A program made the position numbers and the translations under genes. 64,000 nt of DNA from Thermus brockianus (GTDB lineage Bacteria > Deinococcota > Deinococci > Deinococcales > Thermaceae), in NCBI RefSeq assembly GCF_001880325.1, contig NZ_CP016312.1, positions 1,488,001 to 1,552,000 of the forward strand. The letters are read 5' to 3'. Below are positions 16,506-26,478 of this stretch, piece by piece (positions within the stretch are counted from its first letter, which is position 1; every line of letters starts with the position of its first letter). The notes beneath the pieces are model-generated. The model saw nothing but the letters and a program-made list of their open reading frames with translations, ran no database searches and was not told where the DNA came from.

Positions 16506-17201
16506 CTAGGCGGTGCGCTCCGCAGGCTTCCTTAAGGCCCAAAGGCTTCCCAGGAGGAGAACGCCCAGGATAAGGAAGCTAAAGGCCTCCTTGTCCAAGC
16601 CCACGGCCAGTTCGGGGCGGTGGAGGGCCTCCTTAACGAGCTTGTCCCAGCCGCCCACGAGGAGCTTCACCCCGGCGAGGCCCACCACCACGTAGGCCAG
16701 GTGCTTGAACCTGGGGTAGCCGTCCAGGAGGGTGACCACCAGGCTCGCCAGGGCCCTCAGGGCCAGGATGCCCAGGAAGACCCCGGTGTAGATCACCCAA
16801 AGCTTGTCGGAAAGCGCCACCGCCACCAGCACCGAGTCCACGGCGAAGGCCAGGTCCATGAGCTCCACCTGGGCCACCACCTTCCAGAACTGGGCGGCGC
16901 TCACCTCTAGAGGGGGCGGGGCGTGGGCCTCCTCGGGCTTCAGGAAGTGCCTGAGGGCGATGTAGAGGAGATAGGCCGCCCCCAGGACCTGGACCCACCA
17001 GAGCTGGATGACGAGGGCGGCGAAGAAGAGGGCAAGGCCCCTTAGCACGTAGGCGCCCAGGATGCCGTAGAAAAGGGCCTTCCGCCTTAGGTGTACGGGA
17101 AGCTTCTGCACCATGACCCCGAGGATCAGGGCGTTGTCCGCGGAGAGGATCACCTCCAGGGCCACCAGGATGAGGATGACCGAAACCACGCCTGCTTCCA
17201 T
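16506..17201 (-). CDS. TerC family membrane protein (probable manganese exporter)
   Basis: 231 residues from the ATG at 17201, chosen because GGAGGCG precedes it and because the frame upstream runs into the riboswitch. Seven or so membrane spans; LEVILSADNALILGVMV and ELMDLAFAVDSVLVAVAL carry the paired acidic residues of TerC proteins. The family includes riboswitch-controlled Mn2+ exporters that also help metallate secreted proteins. A yybP-ykoY aptamer in its leader supports Mn2+ as the effector. Confidence 0.88.
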   Translation of the reverse strand: MEAGVVSVILILVALEVILSADNALILGVMVQKLPVHLRRKALFYGILGAYVLRGLALFFAALVIQLWWVQVLGAAYLLYIALRHFLKPEEAHAPPPLEVSAAQFWKVVAQVELMDLAFAVDSVLVAVALSDKLWVIYTGVFLGILALRALASLVVTLLDGYPRFKHLAYVVVGLAGVKLLVGGWDKLVKEALHRPELAVGLDKEAFSFLILGVLLLGSLWALRKPAERTA

Positions 17202-17219
17202 CCGCGCCTCCACAAAGAA

Positions 17220-17245
17220 AAGACCACCGCTAAAGCGGTGGTCTT
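17220..17245 (-). terminator. Expression-platform terminator of the Mn2+ riboswitch
   Basis: On the minus strand AAGACCACCGC-TTTA-GCGGTGGTCTT, an 11-bp perfect stem, runs into TTCTTT. Its 5' arm includes the aptamer's 3' end (GGCAAGACC), so aptamer P1 and terminator are mutually exclusive. This predicts that metal binding switches transcription on. Confidence 0.85.
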
Positions 17246-17324
17246 GCCCGGGCTTTCTGCCCCCGGCCCCCGGGGCCCAAGGCCCGTCTTGACGGGGTGC
17301 CGGCTTGGGGCTACTCCCCAACCA
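17239..17324 (-). promoter_or_regulatory. yybP-ykoY manganese riboswitch aptamer
   Basis: The class-defining elements occur in order: GGGGAGTAG (17311-17319), GTCAAGACGGGCCT in the middle, and GGCAAGACC (17240-17248). TGGTT at 17320-17324 can close P1 with AGACCA. A TATAAT -10 box lies at 17330-17335, putting transcription start just before the aptamer. The class senses Mn2+ and typically controls TerC/YoaJ/P-type transport genes; here terC is directly downstream. Confidence 0.88.
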
Positions 17325-17380
17325 GGGCCATTATACAACCCCGCAAAAAGGGATAGGGTTTTCCGGGTATACTGAGGGGC

Positions 17381-17713
17381 ATGGAAGCGGAGGCCAAGCT
17401 GCCCACCAAGGAGGAGGTCCTCGAGGCCCTAAAGGTGGTCTACGACCCGGAAATCCCGGTGAACATCGTGGACCTGGGCCTCGTCTACGATGTGGAGGTG
17501 CACGAGAACGGGGTGGTGGACATCACCATGACCCTCACCGCCATCGGCTGCCCCGCCCAGGACGTGGTGAAGGCGGATGCGGAGATGGCGGTCATGCGCC
17601 TACCGGGGGTGCAGGGGGTGAACGTGGAGTTCGTCTGGACCCCGCCCTGGACCCCGGCGCGCATGACGGAGGAGGGGAAGCGCATGATGCGCATGTTCGG
17701 CTTCAACGTCTGA
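17381..17713 (+). CDS. MIP18/SufT-type (DUF59) iron-sulfur assembly protein
   Basis: 110 residues. VLEALKVVYDPEIPVNIVDLGLVYDVEV and MTLTAIGCPAQD are the DUF59 hallmarks with the reactive Cys in GCPA; WTPPWTPARMTEEGK is the usual C-terminal part. Members act in Fe-S cluster maturation or, as PaaD, in phenylacetate oxygenase assembly. No paa oxygenase genes are near, favouring the SufT role. TATACT at 17368-17373 ends 7 nt before the ATG. Confidence 0.82.
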   Translation: MEAEAKLPTKEEVLEALKVVYDPEIPVNIVDLGLVYDVEVHENGVVDITMTLTAIGCPAQDVVKADAEMAVMRLPGVQGVNVEFVWTPPWTPARMTEEGKRMMRMFGFNV

Positions 17714-17779
17714 GGTGGGGTGGGGGGCTCCCCTGTCCTTGGGGGCCATTGTCCTTGGCCGGGGTGGGAAAATAGGGGC

Positions 17780-19510
17780 ATGCCGGTTAGCCGCTATTAC
17801 GATGTCAAGCGGGACGAGAAGGGCGAGCGCTACCTGGAGCCTTATGTCACGGGTTTTCTGCTTTTGCGGCTTCCCCTTCTCAACAAGGGCACGGCCTTCA
17901 CCGAGGAGGAAAGGCGCGCCCTAGGCCTAGAAGGCCTTCTGCCTCCCCACGTGAACACCCTGGAGGAGCAGAAGGAAAGGGTCTACCGCCGCTACCGCCT
18001 CATCGCCTCCCCTTTGGAGAAGCACATCTACCTCCGCCACCTCCAGGACCGCAACGAGGTCCTTTTCTACGCCCTTTTGGTGGACCACCTGGAGGAGATG
18101 CTCCCCATCCTCTACACCCCCACCGTGGGGGAGGCGGTTCGGGAGTTCTCCCACATCTACCGCTACCCCCGGGGCTTTACCGCCAGCACCCGGAACATTG
18201 ACCGGGTGGAGGAGGCCCTGGCCAACGTGCCCCTGGAGGAGGTGCGCCTCATCGTGGCCACGGACTCCTCCGCCATCCTCGGCATCGGGGACCAGGGGTA
18301 TGGGGGAATGGCCATTGCCATCGGCAAGCTCACCCTCTATACCGCCGTGGGCGGGGTGGGGCCCGACAAGACCCTGCCCGTGGAGCTGGACGTGGGCACG
18401 GACCGGGAGGACCTCCTCAACGACCCCCTTTACCTCGGGGTGCGGCACAAGCGCCTAAGGGGGGAAGCCTATTACCAGTTCCTGGACCGTTTCGTGGAGG
18501 CGGTGCGCAAGCGGTACCCCAAGGCCCTCATCCAGTGGGAGGACTTCGCCAAGGAAGCGGCCTTTGCCGTGCTGGAGCGCTACCGGAAGGTGGTGCCTTC
18601 CTTCAACGACGACATCCAGGGCACGGGGGCCGTGGCCCTGGCCGGGGTGCTTTCCGCCTGCCGCCTCAAGGGGGAGAGGCTTTCCGAGCAGGTGGTGGTG
18701 GTCTACGGGGCGGGGGCCGGGGGGATCGGCGTGGCCTGGGCCTTGGTGGAGGGGATGAAGCGGGAAGGCCTGAGCGAGGAGGAGGCCAAGGCCCGCGTTT
18801 TGGTCCTGGACTCCCGGGGGCTCCTCGTGGAAGGGCGGAACATGGAGGCCTACAAGCGGCCCTTCGCCCAGAGGCGGGAGCGCCTCAGGGACTGGCGCTT
18901 TTCGGGCGAGTACCCAAACCTTTTGGAAACTATCCAAAACGCCCGGGCCACGGTGCTCCTCGGCCTTTCCGGGCAAGGGGGAAGCTTTACCGAGCCCGTG
19001 GCTCGGGCCATGCTGGAAAACACCCCTAGGCCCGTGATCTTCCCCCTTTCCAACCCCACCTCCGCCAGCGAGGCCCTGCCCGATGACCTCATCTACTGGA
19101 CGGAGGGGCGGGCCCTGGTGGCGGCGGGTAGCCCCTTCCCCCCCGTGGGCTACAAGGGCCGGACCATCCCCGTGGGCCAGGGGAACAACGCCTTCATCTT
19201 CCCCGGCCTCGGCCTGGGGGCGGTCTTGGCCCGGGCTCGGGAGGTGACGGACGGGATGGTCCTCGAGGCCGCCTACGCCCTCTACGACCTCACCCAAGAG
19301 CGCTTCCCCGACCTCCTCTACCCCCCAGTGCGCCACCTCCGGGAGGTTTCCCCCTACGTGGCCGCCCGGGTCATGAAAAAGGCCCTGGAGGAAGGGGTGG
19401 CGGAGGAGGAGCGCATCCAGGGGCTTTCCTTCCCCGAGCTCTACGCCTTCGTGCGAAGCCGCTTCTGGGAGCCCAGGTACCTCCCCTACCGCCCCGCCCC
19501 GGTAATCTAG
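17780..19510 (+). CDS. NAD-dependent malic enzyme (oxaloacetate-decarboxylating)
   Basis: 576 residues, the long bacterial/eukaryotic-type malic enzyme. [47 protein letters not shown] (metal site) and [19 protein letters not shown] (NAD-binding Rossmann) are unambiguous. It oxidises malate to pyruvate and CO2. The ATG at 17780 is chosen over an upstream in-frame start because homology begins at [12 protein letters not shown]. The nurA-herA pair follows 4 bp downstream, probably by chance of packing. Confidence 0.92.
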   Translation: MPVSRYYDVKRDEKGERYLEPYVTGFLLLRLPLLNKGTAFTEEERRALGLEGLLPPHVNTLEEQKERVYRRYRLIASPLEKHIYLRHLQDRNEVLFYALLVDHLEEMLPILYTPTVGEAVREFSHIYRYPRGFTASTRNIDRVEEALANVPLEEVRLIVATDSSAILGIGDQGYGGMAIAIGKLTLYTAVGGVGPDKTLPVELDVGTDREDLLNDPLYLGVRHKRLRGEAYYQFLDRFVEAVRKRYPKALIQWEDFAKEAAFAVLERYRKVVPSFNDDIQGTGAVALAGVLSACRLKGERLSEQVVVVYGAGAGGIGVAWALVEGMKREGLSEEEAKARVLVLDSRGLLVEGRNMEAYKRPFAQRRERLRDWRFSGEYPNLLETIQNARATVLLGLSGQGGSFTEPVARAMLENTPRPVIFPLSNPTSASEALPDDLIYWTEGRALVAAGSPFPPVGYKGRTIPVGQGNNAFIFPGLGLGAVLARAREVTDGMVLEAAYALYDLTQERFPDLLYPPVRHLREVSPYVAARVMKKALEEGVAEEERIQGLSFPELYAFVRSRFWEPRYLPYRPAPVI

Positions 19511-19514
19511 GGGC

Positions 19515-20393
19515 ATGGCCTGGCGGCTTTACGCCCTGGAGCTTCCCCAGGCCCAGGACCTCTTGCCCGAGGGGCCGGAACCCGAGGGGTTTTGGCCCCT
19601 GGAGGAACCCTGGGTGGCGCGGAGGGCGGAGGCCCTCCCTTGGCCCGAGCCCCTTTATTTCCTGGACGGCAAGGAGCGGGCGGAGGGGCTTTTGGCGGAG
19701 GGAAGGCGGCTTGCCCTTCTGGGGTGCGTGGCCGCGGGGGCCGTGGTCTACGAGGCGGGGAGGATGCGCCTCCTTCCTCCCCGGGTGCGCCGGGTGGGGG
19801 TGGGGCTTTCCGAGGCTTTACGGGTGGGGGAACTCCTCTACGAGCCCTTTCCCGCGGAAGGGGAAGGGGTCTACGCCCTCCAGGAGGGCTTGCGGCGGGC
19901 AAGGGCCAAGCTGGAGGCAGAGGTGGCCCGGGGGCTTTCCGGGGGGCTTTTGGTGGTGGATGGCCCCGTGCGCCATGGGCGGGAAGGGCCCATCCTGGGC
20001 TACATCAAGACGCACTGGGCCCGCTACCTGCCCCCGGAAAAGGAGGCCCTCTTGGCGGGGCTCGCCCCTGGGGAAAGGACCCCCCTTTTCCGCATCCGGC
20101 GCAAGGGGCTGGAGCTTGCCAGCTGGTACCTGCGCCTGCCCTTGCCCCCGGAAGGGGTGAGGCCCCCGGAGGCGGGGCTTTTGCGCCTGGAAACCCCTTT
20201 GGATGGGCCCTATGGGTGGCTTGCGGACCTTTCCCTAAGCCTTTTCCCCGCCCTGGCCTCCCACCCCGTGAAAGACCCTAGGGCGCCCCAGAACCTCACC
20301 CCCGTGGGGGGCTTGGAAAGGGAGCTTGGCCGCAGGATGGGAAGCCGCGAGGTGGTGGCCCGGCTTCTTGCCCGGCATTTGGGAGGTGGCTGA
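19515..20393 (+). CDS. nurA: NurA-like 5'-3' nuclease
   Basis: 292 residues. YFLDGKERAEGLL near residue 50 and GLLLVVDGPV near residue 150 supply the acidic metal ligands of NurA nucleases; HWARYLPPEKEALL and a C-terminal helical part follow. NurA works with the HerA hexameric ATPase in DNA end resection, and herA begins one base into its stop codon here. The pair is known mainly from archaea but also occurs in Deinococcus and Thermus relatives. Sequence divergence makes context the stronger argument. Confidence 0.75.
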   Translation: MAWRLYALELPQAQDLLPEGPEPEGFWPLEEPWVARRAEALPWPEPLYFLDGKERAEGLLAEGRRLALLGCVAAGAVVYEAGRMRLLPPRVRRVGVGLSEALRVGELLYEPFPAEGEGVYALQEGLRRARAKLEAEVARGLSGGLLVVDGPVRHGREGPILGYIKTHWARYLPPEKEALLAGLAPGERTPLFRIRRKGLELASWYLRLPLPPEGVRPPEAGLLRLETPLDGPYGWLADLSLSLFPALASHPVKDPRAPQNLTPVGGLERELGRRMGSREVVARLLARHLGGG

Positions 20394-22117
20394 TGGAACG
20401 GGTGGGCGTGGTTTTGGGTAGCCGGGAGGCCACCCCCTTGGCCTTCTGGGTGGGGGTGGAGGGGGAGGGCCTCTTGAGGCTAGACGACCTGGTGGTGGTG
20501 GAGGGCTTCCACCCCAAGGTGGGCAAGGTGCGCTACTTCGGCATGGTGGACCACGTGGCCAAGGTGCACGAGGGGGAGAGTTACGATACGGACACCTTCT
20601 TGGCGGTGAAGGGGCAGATCCCCGTGAGCCTGGCCTACGTGGCCCACGTGAGCGTGACCCGCATCCTCCCCGAGGAGTTCTTCCCCCCGGACCCCGGCTC
20701 CCCCGTCTACCTGGCCCAAGGGGAGGACCTGGAGCTTGCCCTCTACTACGAGGGCATGCGGAACCAGAGGGGGAGTACCAAGCTCCCCGCTGGCCTCCTC
20801 AAGAACGGGGAGGTGGCCTACCTCAACCTGGAGTTCCTGAACGGGGTGAAGGGCGGGCACGTGAACATCTCCGGCATCAGCGGGGTGGCCGCCAAGACCA
20901 GCTACGCCACCTTTCTCCTCAAAAGCCTTTTGGAGAGCGGGGTCTTGGAGGACGCCCACCAGGCCAAGGTCCTCCTTTTCAACGTGAAGGGGGAGGACCT
21001 CTTCTTCCTGGACAAGCCCAACGCCCGCCTTTTGGAGGAAGCTAGGCGGGAGTACGAGGCCCTGGGCCTTTCCCCCACGCCCTTTGGGAGCGTGGCCTTC
21101 CTGGCCCCTCCCAAGAAGGAGGGGTACGTGCCCGACGTGGATACCCGCCTCGAGGGCGTGCGGGCCTACCACTACGACCTGGTCCAGTTCTGCCAGAGGG
21201 GGCTTCTGCCCTTCCTCTTCGCCGACCGGGGCTTCATGACCAACCTAGGCTTCCTGGTCCAGCACCTCACGGAAAAGCTAAGGAGGCTCGCCGAGGGGCA
21301 GAAGGGCCCCCACCTCCTGGTGGAGGACTGGCCCCGCGAGGAGCTCCCTGAGGGGATCAACTTTGACGCCCTGGGCAAGGTGCCCCTGAGGAGCTTCGCC
21401 GACCTGGTGCGCTACCTGGAGTACAAGCTTTTGGGCCCGGAAACGGGGGAGGGGGAGGGGGACAGGTCCTGGACCGCCAGGCAGGCCCGGGGCACCCTCG
21501 AGGCCTTCATCAGGCGGCTTCGGGCCAGCGTGGAGAACGTGGCCCACCTCATCCGGGGCGACCGCCCCGGCAACCCCCCAGACCCCCTAAGGGGCGAGCA
21601 GGTGCACGTGGTGGACCTGGCCAAGCTTTCCCCCCAGGCCCAGATGTTCGTGGTGGGAAGCCTCCTCAAGGACGTGTTTGAGCGCAAGGAGCGGGGACAG
21701 TATAGGGGCCGGGTCTTTATCGTCTTGGACGAGCTCAACAAGTACGCCCCCCGGGACGAGGAGGGCCCCATCAAGGACGTGCTCTTGGACATCGCGGAAA
21801 GGGGCCGCTCCTTGGGCGTCATCCTCATCGGGGCGGAGCAGACGGCGAGCGAGGTGGAGCGCCGGGTGGTGGCCAACGCCGCCATAAGGGTGGTGGGCCG
21901 CCTGGACGCCGCCGAGGCGGAGCGCCCCGAGTACCGCTACCTCCCTACCACCTTCCGCCAAAGGGCCCTCATCCTGCCCCAGGGGTGGGTGATCCTCCAC
22001 CAGCCGGAAATCCCCGTGCCCCTTTTGGTGCGCTTCCCCTTCCCCGCCTGGGCCACCAAGCGGGAGGAGGTCTTGGAAGACAACTCCGCCGAGGCCTTAA
22101 GGCGGGAGCTCTTTTAG
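20393..22117 (+). CDS. herA: HerA-like DNA translocase ATPase
   Basis: 574 residues. An N-terminal HAS-barrel-like region is followed by Walker A (GISGVAAKTSYA, about residue 163), Walker B (VFIVLDELNKYAP) and RGRSLGVILIGAEQTASEVE typical of the FtsK-HerA superfamily. It forms hexamers that pump DNA and stimulate the adjacent NurA nuclease. The TGATG overlap with nurA indicates coupling. The lysine in the P-loop is preceded by an Ala-rich rather than Gly-rich loop, as in other HerA proteins. Confidence 0.85.
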   Translation: MERVGVVLGSREATPLAFWVGVEGEGLLRLDDLVVVEGFHPKVGKVRYFGMVDHVAKVHEGESYDTDTFLAVKGQIPVSLAYVAHVSVTRILPEEFFPPDPGSPVYLAQGEDLELALYYEGMRNQRGSTKLPAGLLKNGEVAYLNLEFLNGVKGGHVNISGISGVAAKTSYATFLLKSLLESGVLEDAHQAKVLLFNVKGEDLFFLDKPNARLLEEARREYEALGLSPTPFGSVAFLAPPKKEGYVPDVDTRLEGVRAYHYDLVQFCQRGLLPFLFADRGFMTNLGFLVQHLTEKLRRLAEGQKGPHLLVEDWPREELPEGINFDALGKVPLRSFADLVRYLEYKLLGPETGEGEGDRSWTARQARGTLEAFIRRLRASVENVAHLIRGDRPGNPPDPLRGEQVHVVDLAKLSPQAQMFVVGSLLKDVFERKERGQYRGRVFIVLDELNKYAPRDEEGPIKDVLLDIAERGRSLGVILIGAEQTASEVERRVVANAAIRVVGRLDAAEAERPEYRYLPTTFRQRALILPQGWVILHQPEIPVPLLVRFPFPAWATKREEVLEDNSAEALRRELF

Positions 22118-22135
22118 GGGTAGGATGGCCTTGGT

Positions 22136-23185
22136 ATGAAGCGCACCCCCCTTTACGAGGCCCACCTGCGCCTGGGCGGGCGGATGGTGGAGTTTGCCGG
22201 CTACGCCCTTCCCCTGCAGTACACCTCCATCGTGGAGGAGCACCTGGCGGTGCGGCGGGAAGCCGGGGTGTTTGACGTGAGCCACATGGGGGAGTTCCTC
22301 GTGCGGGGAGAGGAAGCCCTCCCTTTCCTCCAGTGGGCCACGGTGAACGATGCCGCCCGGCTCAAGGTGGGGCGGGCCCAGTACTCCATGCTCCCGAGCG
22401 AAAGGGGCGGGGTGGTGGACGACATCTACCTCTACCGCCTGGGGGAGGCGGAGTACCTCATGGTGGTGAACGCCGCCAACATCGCCAAGGACTTGGCCCA
22501 CCTCCAGGCCCTGGCGGAGGGCTTCCGGGTGGAGATCTTGGACCGCTCCGAGGCCACCGCCCTCCTCGCCCTCCAGGGCCCCAAGGCGGAAAGCCTCCTG
22601 CAGGGGCTTACCGATGCCGAGCTCCAGGGGCGCAAGAAGAACGATGTCTTCCGGGCCCAGGTGGCGGGCCGTCCCGCCCTCCTCGCCCGCACGGGGTACA
22701 CGGGGGAGGACGGGTTTGAGCTCTTCCTGGCCCCCGAGGACGCCGAGGCGGTCTTCCTGGCCCTGGTGGAGGCGGGGGCGAAGCCCTGTGGCCTTGGGGC
22801 CCGGGATACCTTGCGCCTCGAGGCCGGCTTCCCCCTCTACGGCCACGAGCTCACCGATACCACCAACCCCCTCTGCACCCCCTGGGCCTGGGTGGTGAAG
22901 CGGGAAAAGGACTTCCTGGGCAAGGAGGCCATGCTTTCCGGGGCCTGCCGGGAAAGGCTCGTGGGCCTGGTGTTGGAAACCGGCATCCCCCGGGAAGGCT
23001 ACCGGGTGTTTTCCGGGGAAGCCCCGGTGGGCCGGGTGACGAGCGGGGGCTACTCCCCCCTTCTGGAAAAGGGCATCGCCCTGGCCTACGTGGAGGAGGG
23101 GGCGGAAGGCCCCTTCTCCGTGGAGGTACGGGGAAGGCGGGTACAGGCTTCCCTTAGCCCCTTGCCCTTTGTGCCGCTAAAATAG
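22136..23185 (+). CDS. gcvT: Glycine cleavage system T protein (aminomethyltransferase)
   Basis: 349 residues. The N-terminal ..YEAHLRLGGRMVEFAGYALPLQY and AGVFDVSHMGE, then RTGYTGEDGFELF and LGARDTLRLEAGFPLYGHEL, are GcvT signatures binding tetrahydrofolate. It takes the aminomethyl group from lipoylated H protein, giving methylene-THF and ammonia. First gene of gcvT-H-PA-PB, encoding the full decarboxylase branch; the L protein is not in the window. Confidence 0.95.
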   Translation: MKRTPLYEAHLRLGGRMVEFAGYALPLQYTSIVEEHLAVRREAGVFDVSHMGEFLVRGEEALPFLQWATVNDAARLKVGRAQYSMLPSERGGVVDDIYLYRLGEAEYLMVVNAANIAKDLAHLQALAEGFRVEILDRSEATALLALQGPKAESLLQGLTDAELQGRKKNDVFRAQVAGRPALLARTGYTGEDGFELFLAPEDAEAVFLALVEAGAKPCGLGARDTLRLEAGFPLYGHELTDTTNPLCTPWAWVVKREKDFLGKEAMLSGACRERLVGLVLETGIPREGYRVFSGEAPVGRVTSGGYSPLLEKGIALAYVEEGAEGPFSVEVRGRRVQASLSPLPFVPLK

Positions 23186-23203
23186 CGGGGGTTAGGAGGC
23201 GCT

Positions 23204-23590
<387 letters not shown>

Positions 23591-23655
23591 CATGGTTTTC
23601 CCGAGGGCGGCCCTTCCCCGCACGGGTTTAGGCGGGGGGGCGTGTCCCTCTGTGG

Positions 23656-23686
23656 CCCCGGGTCAAATGGCCCGGGGGTTTTGTTT
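23656..23686 (+). terminator. Intrinsic terminator inside the gcv cluster
   Basis: CCCCGGGTC (23656-23664) pairs with GGCCCGGGG (23669-23677) across the loop AAAT, followed by TTTTGTTT. It stands 13 bp upstream of the gcvPA ATG. It implies partial termination between gcvTH and gcvPAPB or a conditional attenuator. A second weaker stem, CCCCGC/GCGGGG around 23616-23638, precedes it. Confidence 0.75.
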
Positions 23687-23698
23687 AAGGATGGACCT

Positions 23699-25015
23699 AT
23701 GGACTACGCGCCCCATACCGAGGCGGAGATCCAGGAGATGCTGAAGCGGGTGGGGGCGGAAAGGCTAGAGGACCTCTTCCGCCACCTGCCCGAGGAGATC
23801 CTCAACCCCGAGATTGCCCTGCCCGAGCCCATGCCCGAGTGGGCGGTTTTGGAGGCGCTGAGGCGGCTCGCCGAGAGGAACAAGCCCGCCCGCAAGGCCT
23901 TCCTGGGCGGGGGAATCCGGAGCCACCACGTGCCCCCCGTGGTCCAGGCCCTGGCGGGCCGGGGGGAGTTCCTCACCGCCTACACCCCCTACCAGCCCGA
24001 GGTGAGCCAGGGGGTCCTGCAGGCCACCTTTGAGTACCAGACCATGATCGCCGAGCTCACGGGCCTCGAGGTGGCCAACGCCTCCATGTACGACGGCGCC
24101 ACCGCCCTGGCGGAAGGGGTTCTCCTGGCCCTGAGGGAAACGGGCCGGATGGGGGTCCTGGTCTCCCAAGGGGTCCACCCCGAGTACCGGGCGGTGCTCA
24201 AGGCCTACCTGGAGGCGGTGGGGGCGGAGCTAAAGGTCCTTCCCCTGGAAGGGGGGCGCACCCCTTCCGTCCCGGTGCCCGAGGGGGTGGGGGCGGTGGT
24301 GGGGCAGAACCCCAACTACCTGGGGGCTCTGGAGGACCTCGCCCCCCTGGCGGAGGCGGCCCACCGGGCGGGGGCCCTTTTCGTGGCGGTGGCCGACCCC
24401 CTTTCCCTCGGGGTCCTCAAGCCCCCGGGGGCCTACGGGGCGGACATCGCCGTGGGGGATGGGCAGAGCCTGGGCCTGCCCATGGGTTACGGCGGCCCCC
24501 ACTTCGGCTACCTGGCCACCAAGAAGGCCTTCGTGCGCCAGCTCCCGGGGCGCCTGGTCTCGGAGACGGTGGACGCCGAGGGCAGGCGGGGCTTCATCCT
24601 CACTCTGCAGGCCCGGGAGCAGTACATCCGGCGGGCTAAAGCCAAAAGCAACATCACCACCAACGCCCAGCTCACCGCCCTCATGGGGGCCATGTACCTG
24701 GCGGCCTTGGGGCCCGAGGGGCTTAAGGAGGTGGCCCTCCGGGGTGTGGCCCTGGCCCACCGGCTTTACCACCTCCTCCTGGAGGTGCCGGGGGTGGAGG
24801 CCTTCACGCCGGCGCCTTTCTTCAACGAGTTCGCCCTCAGGCTTCCCAAGCCCCCAGAGGCGGTGCGCAAGGCCCTGGCGGCCCGGAGCCTCCACGCCGC
24901 CACCCCCGTGCCCGAGGAATACGGGGAAAACCTGGCCCTCTTCGCCGCCACGGAGCTCCACGAGGAGGAGGACCTCTTGGCCCTGAGGGATGCCCTGAAG
25001 GAGGTGTTGGCGTGA
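23699..25015 (+). CDS. gcvPA: Glycine dehydrogenase (decarboxylating) subunit 1
   Basis: 438 residues, the length I recall for the T. thermophilus alpha subunit. [19 protein letters not shown] is the family N-terminus, fixing the start at 23699. [47 protein letters not shown] is the conserved core. It pairs with subunit 2 to decarboxylate glycine and load the aminomethyl group on GcvH. Its stop overlaps the gcvPB start by 4 bp. Confidence 0.95.
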   Translation: MDYAPHTEAEIQEMLKRVGAERLEDLFRHLPEEILNPEIALPEPMPEWAVLEALRRLAERNKPARKAFLGGGIRSHHVPPVVQALAGRGEFLTAYTPYQPEVSQGVLQATFEYQTMIAELTGLEVANASMYDGATALAEGVLLALRETGRMGVLVSQGVHPEYRAVLKAYLEAVGAELKVLPLEGGRTPSVPVPEGVGAVVGQNPNYLGALEDLAPLAEAAHRAGALFVAVADPLSLGVLKPPGAYGADIAVGDGQSLGLPMGYGGPHFGYLATKKAFVRQLPGRLVSETVDAEGRRGFILTLQAREQYIRRAKAKSNITTNAQLTALMGAMYLAALGPEGLKEVALRGVALAHRLYHLLLEVPGVEAFTPAPFFNEFALRLPKPPEAVRKALAARSLHAATPVPEEYGENLALFAATELHEEEDLLALRDALKEVLA

Positions 25016-26436
25016 ACTACCCCCTCATCTTTGAACGGAGCCGCAAGGGAAGGCGCGGCCTGAAGCTCGTAAAGGAAGCACCCCAGGCGGAAAGCCTCAT
25101 CCCCAAGGCCTTCCTGAGGGAGACCCCGCCCAGGCTTCCCGAGGTGGACGAGCTCACCCTGGTGCGCCACTACACGGGGCTTTCCCGCCGCCAGGTGGGG
25201 GTGGACACCACCTTCTACCCCTTGGGGAGCTGCACCATGAAGTACAACCCCAAGCTCCACGAGGAGGCGGCGCGGCTTTTCGCCGAGCTCCACCCCTACC
25301 AGGACCCCGGGACGGCCCAGGGGGCCTTGGCCCTCATGTGGGAGCTCGGGGAGTACCTGAAGGCCCTCACGGGCATGGACGCCATCACCCTCCAGCCCGC
25401 CGCTGGGGCCCACGGGGAGCTCACGGGGATTTTGGTCATCCGGGCCTACCACGAGGACCGGGGGGAGGGGAGGACGCGCCGGCTTGTCCTGGTGCCGGAC
25501 TCCGCCCACGGCTCCAACCCCGCCACCGCCAGCATGGCGGGCTACCAGGTGAAGGAGGTCCCCTCGGGGCCCGATGGGGAGGTGGACCTCGAGGCCCTCA
25601 AGCGGGAGCTCGGCCCCCACGTGGCCGCCATCATGCTCACCAACCCCAACACCCTGGGGCTTTTTGAGAGGCGCATCCTGGAGATCTCCCGCCTGGCCAA
25701 GGCGGCAGGGGCGCAGCTTTACTACGATGGGGCCAACCTGAACGCCATCATGGGCTGGGCCCGCCCCGGGGACATGGGCTTTGACGTGGTCCACCTGAAC
25801 CTGCACAAGACCTTCACCGTGCCCCACGGCGGGGGCGGCCCCGGTTCGGGCCCCGTGGGGGTGAAGGCCCACCTGGCCCCCTACCTGCCCGTGCCCCTGG
25901 TGGCCAAGGGGGAGGAGGGTTACTACCTGGACTTTGACCGGCCCAAGAGCATCGGGCGGGTGAAGGGCTTCTACGGGAACTTCCTGGCCCTGGTGCGGGC
26001 CTGGGCCTACATCCGCACCCTGGGGCTTCCCGGGCTCAAGCGGGCGGCGGCCCTTTCCGTCCTCAACGCCCGCTACCTGAAGGAGCTTTTGAAGGAGAAG
26101 GGCTACCGGGTGCCTTACGATGGGCCTTGCATGCACGAGTTCGTGGCCCAGCCGCCCCAAGGGTATAGGGCCTTGGACCTGGCCAAGGGGCTTTTGGAGC
26201 TGGGCTTCCACCCCCCCACGGTCTACTTCCCCTTGATCGTCAAGGAAGCCCTCATGGTGGAGCCCACGGAAACGGAGAGCAAGGAGACCCTCGAGGCCTT
26301 CGCCGAGGCCCTGGGGGAGCTTTTGCAAAAGCCCAAGGAGTGGCTGGAAAACGCCCCCTACACCACCCCGGTCCGCCGCCTGGACGAGCTAAGGGCCAAC
26401 AAGTACCCCAAGCTCACCTACTTTGAGGAAGAGTGA
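25012..26436 (+). CDS. gcvPB: Glycine dehydrogenase (decarboxylating) subunit 2
   Basis: 474 residues, GTG start overlapping gcvPA. The PLP lysine is K266 in [35 protein letters not shown] and [15 protein letters not shown] are further family blocks. With subunit 1 it forms the P protein of the glycine cleavage system. It ends at a shared hairpin with the convergent rhodanese gene. Confidence 0.96.
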   Translation: MNYPLIFERSRKGRRGLKLVKEAPQAESLIPKAFLRETPPRLPEVDELTLVRHYTGLSRRQVGVDTTFYPLGSCTMKYNPKLHEEAARLFAELHPYQDPGTAQGALALMWELGEYLKALTGMDAITLQPAAGAHGELTGILVIRAYHEDRGEGRTRRLVLVPDSAHGSNPATASMAGYQVKEVPSGPDGEVDLEALKRELGPHVAAIMLTNPNTLGLFERRILEISRLAKAAGAQLYYDGANLNAIMGWARPGDMGFDVVHLNLHKTFTVPHGGGGPGSGPVGVKAHLAPYLPVPLVAKGEEGYYLDFDRPKSIGRVKGFYGNFLALVRAWAYIRTLGLPGLKRAAALSVLNARYLKELLKEKGYRVPYDGPCMHEFVAQPPQGYRALDLAKGLLELGFHPPTVYFPLIVKEALMVEPTETESKETLEAFAEALGELLQKPKEWLENAPYTTPVRRLDELRANKYPKLTYFEEE

Positions 26437-26440
26437 AAAG

Positions 26441-26464
26441 GGGGCGGGGCTAAAGCCCCGCCCC
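26441..26464. terminator. Hairpin terminator between gcvPB and the psr/rhodanese operon
   Basis: GGGGCGGGGC-TAAA-GCCCCGCCCC, a perfect 10-bp stem. On the minus strand it is followed by CTTTTC, so it best serves the rhodanese transcript; on the plus strand it is followed by AAAAC and is only a stem. It lies 4 bp after the gcvPB stop. Confidence 0.7.
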
Positions 26465-26478
26465 AAAACGTCCTGCCG

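Noticed and set aside
19515..22117. HerA-type ATPase plus nuclease as an antiphage defence system
   Set aside because: The partner resembles NurA rather than Sir2 or DUF4297 effectors, and the surroundings are metabolic, with no defence island features.
23592..23698. Possible glycine-rich leader peptide or glycine riboswitch before gcvPA
   Set aside because: The ATG frame at 23592 runs through the terminator without a stop, so it cannot act as a classical leader; conserved glycine-aptamer sequences are absent.
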